DNA of 64,000 nt, from positions 12,115,770 through 12,179,769 of the forward strand of contig CM046333.1 in the NCBI GenBank assembly GCA_025403435.1, written 5' to 3'. The notes beneath the pieces were generated by a model. The model was not told the DNA's origin, searched no databases, and worked only from the letters and a program-made list of their open reading frames with translations. The position numbers and the translations under genes were made by a program. Below, piece by piece: positions 55,061 to 64,000 of the stretch. The stretch is from Artocarpus heterophyllus (taxonomy: Eukaryota > Streptophyta > Magnoliopsida > Rosales > Moraceae). The first letter of the stretch is position 1, and each line of letters begins with the position of its first letter.

Positions 55061-55700
55061 TCTATCGAGAAGGCCCCTGTAGAAGATCCAGACTTCCCCA
55101 GTAGCAGCAGAGATAATGACGTCTCCGAGCCAAAGACTAAATAGAAGCTCTTTGTGGATGGATCATCTTACGCCGACGGGTCAGGTGCTAGGCTAGTAAG
55201 GTGGTTACAAGGCAATCTACGTCCTTCGCTTCGATTTTAAGGCGTCCAACAATGAGGCCAAATATGAAGCACTCCTAGTTGGACTTAGAATTGCAAGAGA
55301 CCTTGGAGTAGACCGCATATCCATTTACAGCGATTTCATGCTTGTCGTCCAATAGGTTACCGAGGGATTCCAATCACGAACAGAATCCATGATCGCGTAT
55401 TTGTGAGAAGTCAAGGCGTTGTTAGGGCAGTTTAAAGGTTATTCCTTCAATCAAATCCCCCGATCTAAAAACTTCAAGGCTGACGCCCTTGCTTGGCTGG
55501 CCTCAGGCTTAGGCGACAGCGAACTTATGTCGGTTCACATCGAGAGATTAGCAGAGCCAAGCATCATCAAAGAAATGGCTAGTGTAGCCAAAAGACAAGA
55601 AACCACTTGGATGGACCCGATCATCTGATACCTAACATCAACTGAATTGCCCTGCAACCGAGAAAAGGCATGCTGAATATGCAACAGCTTGGCTTGGTGT
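55061..55700 (+). pseudogene. Second (archaeal-type) RNase H of Tat-like element
   Basis: KLFVDGSSYADGSGA starts the extra RNase H, with the first Asp; NNEAKYEALLVGLRIA-type text follows in another frame, then GQFKGYSFNQIPRSKNFKAD and ALAWLASGLGDSE. A second RNase H between RT-linked RNase H and integrase is known only from Tat-lineage plant Gypsy elements, so it fixes the group. Confidence 0.85.
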
Positions 55701-56565
55701 TCAATGATTGGTGGAGAACTTTACTGACGAGGCTACACTACCCTGTGCCTGAGGTGTGTAGGACCTGAAGAGGCTCATTATTTAATGAAAGAGATCCACA
55801 AAGGGCTATGTAGCAACCACGTAGGGGGCGATTCTTGGCTCTGAAGTGTCTTCAACAAGGTTACTATTGGACAGCCACGGAGCAAGACTACAAGGATTTT
55901 GTGCAAAAATGCCTCAAATGTCAGAGTTTGCTTGGGCCATCGAACATCACGCTGAATCGCTTAGCTCGATGACATCTGCTTGGCCCTTTGCCAATGGGCC
56001 ATTGATTTTATCAGACCACTTCCTCAAGCCTGGTCACAATTCAAATATTGCGTCGTGGCCATAGATTACTTTACTAAATGCGTGGAGGTTGAGCCATGCA
56101 CCAACATGACCGAGGCAAAATACACCAGCTTTATCTGAAAGAATATCATCTGTTGGTTTGGAATTTTGCACACCATTGTAACCGACAATGCCAAGTAGTT
56201 TGAGTCATCAAGTCTACTTCACCTGTGCATGTAGCTCGGCATCAAAAAGGTATTCTCTTCGCCCAACTACCCTCAAAGCAATGGGCAGGTCGAAGTCATC
56301 AACAAAACTATCAAGGACAACCTGAAGAAAAAACCAGAGGGTCTCAAAGGTGCATGGATCGACGAGCTCCCAAAGGTGCTCTAGGCATATCGGACGACAG
56401 CCCGAACCGCCATAGGGGAGACTCCATTCTCCCTAGTCTATGAGGCCGAAGCATTTATCCCAACAGAGGTTGGCCTGCCGAGCTTCAGGATCAAACAAAT
56501 CGACGAGCTTTAAAATGCCGAGATCATGATGTCCGAGCTCGACCTACTCGAGAAGAAAAGATATG
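55701..56565 (+). pseudogene. Tat-like integrase relic, cut off at right
   Basis: CLQQGYYWTATEQDYKDFVQ and KCLKCQ-type zinc region, then AIDFIRPLPQA-like first-Asp block, CVVAIDYFTKCVEVEPCTNM, FGILHTIVTDNAK (second Asp), VFSSPNYPQSNGQVEVINKT (Glu region), [28 protein letters not shown] and [15 protein letters not shown]. The text ends in ELDLLEKKRYGR near 56565. About five stops. Confidence 0.88.
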
Positions 56566-56574
56566 GTCGCTAAA

Positions 56575-57515
56575 ATTCACTAACATAAGTGCATGTTATC
56601 GATCAAGTAATACAATAGTGAGTAAGAGTATTGTCTCACAGGGACTATTGTATAATAATCTAACTAAGTACTAAAGTTGGTTTAACTCTAAAGTTTATCT
56701 AGCTGATCATATGAAGTTGAGATTAAATAAAATACTGAACTTAAGTACTAAATTAAGAAAAAAAATTGCAATTAATTTCAAAAGATACTTCAATAAGACA
56801 AGGCGTTAAGGCATTTGATTTCACCATAATCACTAGATATGAATTTCATAAAATTATGCAACCCAATTAACAATACACATGTGATGACGGAAATTCTTAA
56901 ATTATTTACTATCCTATCTCTAGGTATAGCAAATCTACTCAGTTTATTAACTCACTATATTTCTATATGAATTTAAATAAATCGAAATGCATTAAAACTC
57001 ATGAACTTTCCAGGTAAAGCCACACAAATAATATAGTATATCTCTATCTATATTTAGTTCATGGTTATATGTTAGATGAAGCATTTGCATAATTCTCCCT
57101 TCTCAATTTTGAACATGCACATAAGATCATTTAAATGGTAGCTAATCATTCAAAAACATTAAGCATAATAACAAATAACTCACATGAATAAAATCAATTA
57201 TGGTGAATAACTAAATATGAAATTCACATCGTCATGGTTAGGGTATATCATAGCCCTAACTAAGAAAATTAGAACATAATTGAAAAAGAAATAAAAAATG
57301 AAAATTTAATTGAATCAAACATCAAGAATTAAGAGAACAAGAAATTCTGTCACCAATCTCTCACTTCTTACTCCGGATTGCTTGACGGCTCCTAAGAAAA
57401 ATAAACAACGCTCTGAAAAATAAGAAAACCTAGCTCTCACCTTGACTATTACATTGTTGTCTATTTATACTACTCTTAAGTTAACTAAACCCTTGTTTCA
57501 CGTCCAAAAATCACA
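56575..57515. other. Non-coding tail of the Athila-like element
   Basis: AT-rich, no coding. Starts with the conserved AAGTGCATGTTATCGATCAAG box. On the plus strand the text near 57350-57470 (GATTGCTTGACGGCTCCTAA, TCTATTTATACTACTC) resembles the leader and TATA region of an LTR or a plus-strand transcript. I cannot decide whether an LTR lies here. Confidence 0.5.
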
Positions 57516-57530
57516 GTTCAGAATCACCCT

Positions 57531-57707
57531 CGGCGCTGCGGCCCTCCTTTCCCAGTGCTGCAGCGCTTCTTTTTTTTTTTTTTTCTTTTTTTCCATCGTA
57601 GCGCCGCACACTCCTTTCCCAGCACCGCGGCGCTGAGTCCCTGCCAAAAGTTCTGCTTAGGCCAACTTGGGCGTCGCGGCGCTGCTTTTTGGGCGCTGCG
57701 GCGCTTC
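57531..57707. repeat. Cluster 1 of GC-rich palindromic motif GCGCYGCRGCGC
   Basis: Six versions within 177 bp: for example GGCGCTGCGGCC, AGTGCTGCAGCGCT, AGCACCGCGGCGCTG, GGCGTCGCGGCGCTGC and GGGCGCTGCGGCGCTT. It stands out in a region otherwise near 30% GC. Confidence 0.88.
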
Positions 57708-59481
57708 TCCTCTGCCAACAAGCTTCAAGTTCGTGCTCAATTTGTAATTTTTCTCCAATTTCTTGTGCTCGTGCTCCTTTTTCTTTTCTTTTCTTTCTTT
57801 CTTCAACCTACATCAATAAAAGCATACTTTCATGAAAAAGTTGGGTGTTTCATGTAATTTTTCTCAAGAACATAGTAATATTCACTAACTAAAAGCGGCC
57901 AAATAACTCTCTAAACTAGAGTTATCAAAACCTCCCAAACTAACTTTTGCTAGTCCTTGAGCAAAACCAAGAAGTAACACAAACATGGAACAACAAATCC
58001 TTTAAGATGTCCTCCAAAATTTTTCCATCCTACAATTCAAAGAAAAGAACAAATTCTATCCAAACATTGAGATCGATTTGCTATTTAAGACTAATTCTAA
58101 TTCCATGACCCATGTGTGTGTGTGTGTGTTATCCATTCTTTTCAAATTGTATGCAGTCCAGTAACATCTACATTACTCTGAGAAACTTTAATGAGTTATA
58201 CAAAGAAACATGTTTCATAGGTTCACCTTTCATTCCTCTCTCCACTAATGTAGGCTAGTCATCCAACTAAAAATCATTAGGGCTTTATTAAGCTTGTAAC
58301 ATAAGGCTGGGCTAAAGGTAAGATAAAAGTTAATTTTAGGCTCAAATCACCCCTCCCATGTTGATTTCTAGACTCCAAATAGAACTCACCCTTGGTTGTA
58401 CACCCTTAAACCACTTCAACTGTACAATCAACATTTACTCTTCTCCTTCAAACCATTCAACTCCTGACTAATAACACTTTTTTTTTAGACCCTATCCCCA
58501 AGCTCACTCCATCGCCCTCAACTGCACTCATTTATGCACTTTCGTTTTCTTAGTCACTCACTGTTGTTGTTCCAACCTTTTTTCTGGTTTTGTGTTGTTG
58601 TTGTTGTTTCTTTTTTTTTTCTTTTTCTTTTTCTTTCTGCGTTGTTTTTTTTCCTTTTTTTGTATAAAATAATATGAATACTAATAAGATCCTTAAATAG
58701 CAAAATTAATCCAATGTCAGACTCAAAAACTTCTACACTTCAAGTAACAACTCAACAACTCCCCTGCTCCAATCTACCTCCCAAAATACGCTCACTTCTT
58801 TAGAAATCAACATGTTTTCGGGATGTGGGACAAGGTATAATGATTGGCTGGTTTAACAAATGTGGGTGACAAAGAAAGAACGGCTAATGCATCAAGGCTC
58901 AATAAGGTGACTAGGGATATTTAACCAAGGTCGGCTTGAACAGCTCAAACGATCCAAAAATGGCCTAAATCATGTTTTTAGTCAGATGCAGCCTAGGATT
59001 TCGCCTTGAGAGAAAATCAGATGAATTCTAAAACATGGGTGAACATCAACTGGACATACACACAATTCAAAAATTCAAGATTTTCGTGCTCAAGAAATAG
59101 ATCATAAATTCAGAATTAGAATTAAACAACAAATCCATCACACGTTTAGACAAAAATTCGCACCTCCTACGAATTTCAAGACATCCAAATAAAGGATTCA
59201 ATCATATCTAGATTCATCAACGCAGGAATGTATCACTTCAAGTTTCAAAAGGGCTAACACAAGTTTTAACAAACAAAAATTTTGTTTCCCCCCCAAACTA
59301 AATAAAGCATTGCCCTCAATGTATAAATAAATAAAAAAAAAAGAAAAGGTAAAGGAAACCCCCTGAGTAACAAATGAGGCCAATTGGACTTGTGCAGACA
59401 CGTGAACTCTGAGAAGTGATCTGGACAATAAGGAAAACAAACCAAACAAAAACCTTAAGAAGTTGAGAATGAAAAGAAAAC
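57708..59481. other. Non-coding spacer 3' of the env-position ORF
   Basis: Contains pyrimidine-rich stretches (57776-57806, 58480-58660), a (TG)n run at 58112-58129 and otherwise AT-rich DNA. No frame with a recognisable motif; ORFs of 83-89 codons at 59198-59585 overlap the end of the 3' ORF or are chance. Confidence 0.5.
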
Positions 59482-60587
59482 CTAAATAATGAAATAAATG
59501 TTGAAAGTGAAATCAAGGTCAAGGTGATCAGGAAAATGCGGTGGAGGTGGAAGTTGAGATTCATCCATGCCCAAGTGTCGAGCAATTGCCCGCGTCATGG
59601 CAATATTATATTTCATGCTCAGTTCCAAACGACGCAAGCGATCACTGATTGGTAACTCCAGGGCAGGTACAGTAGGCGGTTGAACTGTATCAGTGACTTG
59701 TTTGGGATGAGAGGGTTGGCTCGAGGCAGAGGCACCAGTGTCTTGTCGAAGTGGAGGGCATACATCTTGGTCTCGGAAGCTTCCCACAACCTTTTGTTGA
59801 TGATTTTCATTGGTTGTAATAATTCTTCCTCTTGGTCGAATGAGACTCCGGCGTCGATGCATAGTCTTGTGATGAGGGAAGAGTGACCCAAACCACCAGT
59901 CGTGGAACCCATAGCGGTTCTAAGAATTCTATCTCGGATCACTTTCCCTACATCGATAGTTTGACCTGTAACAATCAAAAACAACAAGGCAGCTCTGTCC
60001 TTGGTAATATCAGAAAAATGCATTACAGGCATTAATTTAGACGCAATAAAATACAACCAAGCTTTGTACTCCCTGTTTAATGCTGAGGAGGGAAACGACA
60101 CCTCTTCGTCGCCCCGTGTTAATTTCCACGTGGTGCCTGGAGTAGCTATTGTGCCAAGAACTTCCTCAAAATCTAAATGTTCACTTTGGTATTCATAGTA
60201 GTCATCATTATCGATATTACGGAGCCAATAATATCTGTTAATGATCGTTTTATCAAAACAAACCATTTTACCTCGTATACTTACCTGAAGGTTAGTGTGC
60301 TCTGGAACATTAGCATAAAATTCTCAAACAAGTGGGACTACAGCCGCCTCGGGTTGCTCAAGAAATTTTCTCCACCCTCTTTGCACAACCATATTAAAAA
60401 ATATTGTAGAAAAACCATCACTAAAGTCTAAACCCCGTTCCGATACTACAGTTTTCTTAACAATGGCATCGTTATGTCTTTTTCTAGCGGCCTCACTCAC
60501 AAAACGGCTAGATGTGGTGGATGAGGAGGCTGAAGTTTGTGTGCGCTTAGAAGCCATTTTTTTTCTTTTTTTTTTTTGATGGCACAC
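59482..60587 (-). pseudogene. 3' ORF of Athila-like element, 'putative plant transposon protein' type
   Basis: Starts with a Lys/Ser-rich segment (MASKRTQTSASSSTTSSRFV), then SERGLDFSDGF, VVQRGWRKFLEQPEAAVVPL, EFYANVPEHTNLQVSIRGKM, VCFDKTIINRYYWL and LNREYKAWLYFIASKLMPVM. Later blocks are AALLFLIVTGQTIDVGKVIR, GGLGHSSLITRLC and a proline-rich tail. 'REFYAN', 'VRGK-V-FD---IN--Y-L' and 'W--F----L-P' are features of the putative plant transposon protein domain of many Athila-type and related elements. One stop near 60324 and a frame change near 59860 break an otherwise continuous frame of about 365 codons. It occupies the envelope position, but no signal peptide or transmembrane segment is visible. 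Its role is unknown. Confidence 0.75.
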
Positions 60588-61090
60588 ACGCTGAAAGACT
60601 AAGCACTCAACACAAATTACTACTCCCTACAACTGCATAGAGGGTACCCAACACTGCCAAAATTTCACTTGCCAAACACCACCAAAACCTAGAACCTTAT
60701 ATGCCTTAAATGCCTATAGTAAAATCTAACTTGATAGTTTACCGTAAAATAAAACTGAAATCATAAATAACCCAAGAAGTTCAAATTTCAGGGAAAATCA
60801 CACAAATATAAAATAATAAAATAAAATAAAATAAAAATTAAAAAAATTAAATATATGGAAGGGAGATGACTTACTTGATGAGAAGGACGAACACAAGAGA
60901 GAAGGCAGCCAAAATGTTGGAGGATTACAAAGTTGTCTAGAGAGAGAGAGGAGAAGAAGAAGTGGGAGAAAGGAGTTTAGTTTAGTGAGAGAAAGTGAAT
61001 GGGTGAGAATGTGGGAAAGAAGGTGGGTCGTTATGTTTAAAGCTTTTTGTTTTTTGTTTTTTGTTTTTTTTTTTTTTCGAAACCACTCAA
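60588..61090. other. Spacer upstream of the 3' ORF
   Basis: On the minus strand this would be the leader of the 3' ORF: CT-rich near 60930-61010, with an (AAAAT)n run at 60811-60845 and a T12 run near 61067. Confidence 0.5.
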
Positions 61091-61240
61091 ATAGTGCCGC
61101 GGCGCTGGAATTCGTTCCAGCGCTGCGGCGCTAGTGTTCTACGGTTTTTTTTGTGGCGCGGCGGCGCTTTACTTCTGCCAACAACAATTTTGCTCATCCC
61201 AAACCAGCGCCGCGGCGCTCTAAATTGAGGGCTACGGTGC
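61091..61240. repeat. Cluster 2 of GC-rich palindromic motif
   Basis: Five versions within 150 bp: AGTGCCGCGGCGCTGG, CAGCGCTGCGGCGCTAG, GGCGCGGCGGCGCTT, CAGCGCCGCGGCGCTC and the weaker GGCTACGGTGCTT. Both clusters also share CTGCCAACAA and TTCTGCC phrases beside the motifs. Confidence 0.88.
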
Positions 61241-61732
61241 TTGGATTCTGCCCAAAGAAACTCAATTCACCCAGAGACTTTTTTTCTGCATGCTCCCTTA
61301 CTGACTTCAACATCTGCAAAACAAGATCGACACTTGAGAAACAAAAATAACCTGAATTATTTATTTATTATTTTATTATTATTTTATTTTATTTTATTTT
61401 ATTTGTTATTTTTTTATTTTTTTATTTAATGACATGATAAACAGGGAAATCCTTGGGTAGCCTCCCAAGAAGCGCTTGTTTTATTGTCTTCAGCCAGACT
61501 ATCTCAACTGTCACTTTGTAGGAGCTTGTAAATCGATGGTGGTTTTATGCCTGTTAACTCCACCTCCAAAGTAGGGCTTCAAGCGTTGACCATTAACCTA
61601 AAATGTGCCTTTGGTATCGTGTGCAACCTCTATTGCTCCAGATGGAAAGACTTGTGTTACTGTAAACGGTCTTGACCACCTAGACTTCAGCTTACCTGGA
61701 AACAATTTAAGGCGAGAGTTATAGAGCAAGAC
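61241..61732. other. Spacer between integrase and cluster 2
   Basis: Contains a (TTTTA)n run at 61360-61430. The part 61450-61730 still reads like the integrase C-terminal tail on the minus strand ([24 protein letters not shown], broken). Confidence 0.55.
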
Positions 61733-62784
61733 CTATTGACCAACTACGAACTCTTTTATGAAAATGTTCTTATCATGCCATCTTTTTGTTTTCTCCTTGT
61801 AAAGCTTTGCATTCTCATAAGCATCAAGCCAAAATTCATCCAACTCATTTAGTTGCAGCAACTTTGCCTCACCTATCAACTGCGCATCAAAGTTCAAACA
61901 TTTAGTTGCCCAATAAGCCTTATGTTCTAGCTCCACTGGTAGGTGACATGCTTTTCCAAAAACTAGCCTGAAAGGGGACATCTCGATGGGAGTTTTGAAT
62001 GCAGTCCTATATGCTCAAAGTGCATCGTCTAACTTAATAGACCAATCATTCCTAGAGGCATTCACTGTCTTCTCCAAAATCCTCTTGATTTCCCTATTTG
62101 AAATCTCCACTTGACCACTAGTCTGAGGATGATATGCTAATGCCACCTTATGTGTAACCCCATATTTTCCCAAAAGTGTCTCAAATTGCTTACTACTAAA
62201 ATGCGACCCTTTATCACTTATGATTGCCCTAGGGGTGCCAACCGGGAAAAAATGTTCTTTTTCAAAAATTTGACCACGACCTTAGTGTCGTTTGTTGGTA
62301 CAGCAACTGCCTATACCCACATAGATACGTACTCTACGGCCACTAAGATGTATTCATTCCCAAATGAAGGTGGAAATGGTCCTATGAAATCAATACCCCA
62401 AACATCAAATAGTTCACACACAATAATGTTGTTTAAAGGCATCTCATTTTTCCTAGAGATATTTCCCATTCTTTGACATCTATCACATGAGGCTACATAG
62501 AAGTGTGCATCTTTAAAAAGTGTGGGCCAATAGAAACCTGATTGTAACACTTTAGTAGCAGTTTTAGCACCACTAAAATGACCACCAGCCTCTCCATCAT
62601 GACAAAGTTGTAAAAGGCTTACCATTTCGTCCTCAGAAACACATCTTCTTATCACTTGATCTGCGCAAACTTTAAACAAGAAAGGTTCTTCCCAAAAATA
62701 GTGTTTAACATTATAAAATAATTTTTTCTTTTGTTGATATGATAAATCAGGGGCTAGAACATTACTTGCTAAAAAATTTACCAA
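61733..62784 (-). pseudogene. Athila-like integrase
   Basis: N-terminal zinc region: [59 protein letters not shown] (H-H-C-C). Core: [20 protein letters not shown] (first Asp), [12 protein letters not shown], then a frameshifted middle. C-terminal block: [80 protein letters not shown] is the usual Athila text. The frame is interrupted at about 62310 and between 61981 and 62200. Confidence 0.9.
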
Positions 62785-62826
62785 ATCAGCATACCAGGGG
62801 ACTTATGTAGATTTGATAGAGAATAC

Positions 62827-63309
62827 CTACTCATCAGGGAATTCCTCCAGAATTGGGTTGCCCACTTCATCATGGTTAGGAATTCTGGATAAGTGATCTG
62901 CAACTAGGTTCTCAGTTCCCTTTTTATCCTTGATCTCCAAATCAAACTCTTGAAGCAACAAGATCCACATGATTAACCTGGGCTTGGATTCCTTCTTTTC
63001 AAGTAAGTATTTTAGAGCAGAATGATCAGAGTAAACAACTACTTTTGAACCAATCAAATAAGAACGAAATTTATCAAAAGCAAAAACTACCACTAGAAGT
63101 TCCTTTTCTGTTGTTGTGTAATTCAGTTGTGCTCCCGACAAGGTCCGACTAGCATAGTATATAGTTTGAAAAATTCCATTCTTTCATTGGCCCAGCACTG
63201 CTCCAACTGCTGAATCACTTGCATCACACATGAGCTCAAAGGGTAAATCCCAATCAGGTGCTACCATGATAGGTGCCGACACAAACCTTTCCTTCAAAGT
63301 GTTAAAGGC
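62827..63309 (-). pseudogene. Athila-like RNase H
   Basis: [86 protein letters not shown]. The N-terminal part ([18 protein letters not shown]) lies at 63180-63250 after a stop. Near-complete domain. Confidence 0.9.
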
Positions 63310-64000
63310 CTACAAGCATTCATCAGAAAACACAAATGGAGCATCTTTAACCAACAAGTTAGACAAAGGTCTAGCAATTTTAGAAAAATCTTTTATAAAT
63401 CGCCTATAAAATCCAGCATCCCCCAAGAATCCGCGAACAAGTTTGACAGATGTGGGTGGAGGCAATTTTGCAATAACCTCCACTTTGGCTCTATCAACTT
63501 CTATACCGTCTTTCGAGATTTTGTGTCCAAGCACAATTCCTTCCTGCACCATAAATCAGACTTTTCCTAATTCAAAACAAGGTTAGTTTCCTCACATCTT
63601 TGTAACACCAATGCCAAATTATGTAAGCATAAATCGAATGATGTGCCCAAAACAGAAAAGTCATCCATGAAAATTTCAATGAATTTCTTAACCATATCAG
63701 AAAAAATAGCCATCATACAACGCTGAAAAGTTACCGGTACATTACAAAGACCAAAGGGCATCCTTCTATATGCAAAAGTGCCATAAGGACAAGTGAACGT
63801 GGTCTTTTCTTGATTCTCGGGTGCAATAGGGATCTGATTATACCCTGAATATCCATCTAGAAAACAATAAAATTCATGTCCTGCAAGTCTTTCCAACATT
63901 TGGTCAATAAATGGTAAAGGAAAATGATCTTTCCTAGTGGCGTCATTTAATTTCCTATAGTCCATACAAACACGCCACCCAGTAACTGTTCTAGTTAGAA
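63310..64000 (-). pseudogene. Athila-like reverse transcriptase, continues past window
   Basis: TVTGWRVCMDYRKLND, KDHFPLPFIDQMLERLAGHE, FYCFLDGYSGYNQIPIAPEN, TFTCPYGTFAYRRMPFGLCN, VTFQRCMMAIFSDMVKKFIE, IFMDDFSVLGTSFDLCLHNL. The catalytic motif FMDDFS is present. Near 63560 a stop (where Trp is usual) and a one-base loss break the frame, which then continues VLGHKISKDGIEVDRAKVEV and GFLGDAGFYRRFIKDFSKIA. The domain is otherwise well kept. Confidence 0.93.

Larger units (their letters stand above)
51450..56570 (+). mobile_element. Tat-lineage Ty3/gypsy element, 3' LTR absent
   Basis: Clearly GC-richer than the neighbours. A 5' LTR (about 51450-52105) is followed by TTTTGGCACTAGAAAGAGGG, matching the 'TTGGCGCCGT' primer-binding site of Tat-type elements. 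Gag, RT, a first RNase H, a second RNase H and integrase follow on the plus strand. The second, archaeal-type RNase H before integrase marks the Tat group (Retand/Ogre/Tat). The protease is missing between gag and RT. Integrase breaks off near 56560, where the Athila-like element starts, and there is no 3' LTR in view. Many stops and frameshifts. It interrupts PUS3 exon 13. Confidence 0.88.
56570..64000 (-). mobile_element. Athila-like Ty3/gypsy element, truncated at window edge
   Basis: Minus strand. From right to left: RT (from beyond 64000 to 63310), RNase H (to 62827), integrase (62784-61733), spacer, a 3' ORF (60587-59482) and a long non-coding tail to about 56570. Protein text is closest to Athila-type elements, and a 3' ORF after integrase is usual there. 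Near 56590 the phrase AAGTGCATGTTATCGATCAA and then GTCTCACAGGGACTA occur, a conserved non-coding box I associate with Athila-type elements. No LTR boundary could be fixed, and the 5' half lies outside the window. One RT frameshift plus several stops show it is defective. Confidence 0.8.

Noticed and set aside
57555..57857. 100-codon ORF with Phe-rich and hydrophobic parts as a membrane protein
   Set aside because: Created by T runs and the GC-palindrome cluster; no conserved feature.
1..64000. tRNA, rRNA or small nuclear RNA genes
   Set aside because: I looked for A/B boxes with cloverleaf potential and for rRNA-like blocks and saw none I could support. The tRNA-like matches found are primer-binding sites.

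Overview
The window looks like flowering-plant nuclear DNA: AT-rich, with GT-AG introns, microsatellites and dense plant transposable elements of the Gypsy (chromovirus, Tat-like, Athila-like), Copia, PIF/Harbinger, CACTA, MULE-like and Tourist-like groups. A broken RPP13-type NLR fragment and a CHUP1-like fragment also point to an angiosperm, most likely a dicot. I cannot name the species. There is nothing bacterial here.

Layout. 1-1110 is a degenerate array with a 160-bp period. 1390-2560 is a decayed minus-strand reading region. 3060-4960 is LTR-like non-coding DNA with a TATA box. 5301-6472 is a Pack-MULE-like element holding a minus-strand CHUP1/IPGA1-like coiled-coil fragment. It sits just upstream of the polypurine tract and LTR of a Gypsy element (6473 to about 9026). 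9158-17960 is a decayed PIF/Harbinger element with divergent transposase (minus) and ORF1 (plus) remains and a 114-bp minisatellite between them. A Copia-like LTR and a complete-ended CACTA element (14873-17744, TSD TTT) are nested in it; the CACTA carries an Ulp1-type protease relic and an NLR fragment. 18868-19804 and 20043-21420 are foldback elements.

The only recognisable host gene is a PUS3/DEG1-type tRNA pseudouridine synthase, plus strand, 21511 to about 51445. I can place 13 exons. Its introns have been expanded by a Copia element (23585-27397), a MULE-like insert (29132-30176) and a 17.4-kb chromovirus (31144-48512, TSD CTATT). The chromovirus is itself split by an 11.7-kb element with LTRs above 5 kb and only 1.09 kb between them (32746-44406). 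The last PUS3 exon runs into a Tat-like Gypsy element (about 51450-56570). Two frame breaks and one unsolved phase mismatch suggest this copy is decaying.

From 56570 to the right edge lies an Athila-like Gypsy element on the minus strand: RT, RNase H and integrase, then a 3' ORF with the 'putative plant transposon protein' look. Two clusters of a GC-rich palindromic motif flank that ORF. The window ends inside the RT.

The insertion order can be partly read. The large-LTR element entered the chromovirus gag, and the chromovirus entered PUS3 intron 8. The Athila-like element entered or abuts the Tat-like one, which interrupted the PUS3 3' exon. CACTA and the LTR entered Harbinger. All boundaries and families are read by eye and no alignment or database search was run.
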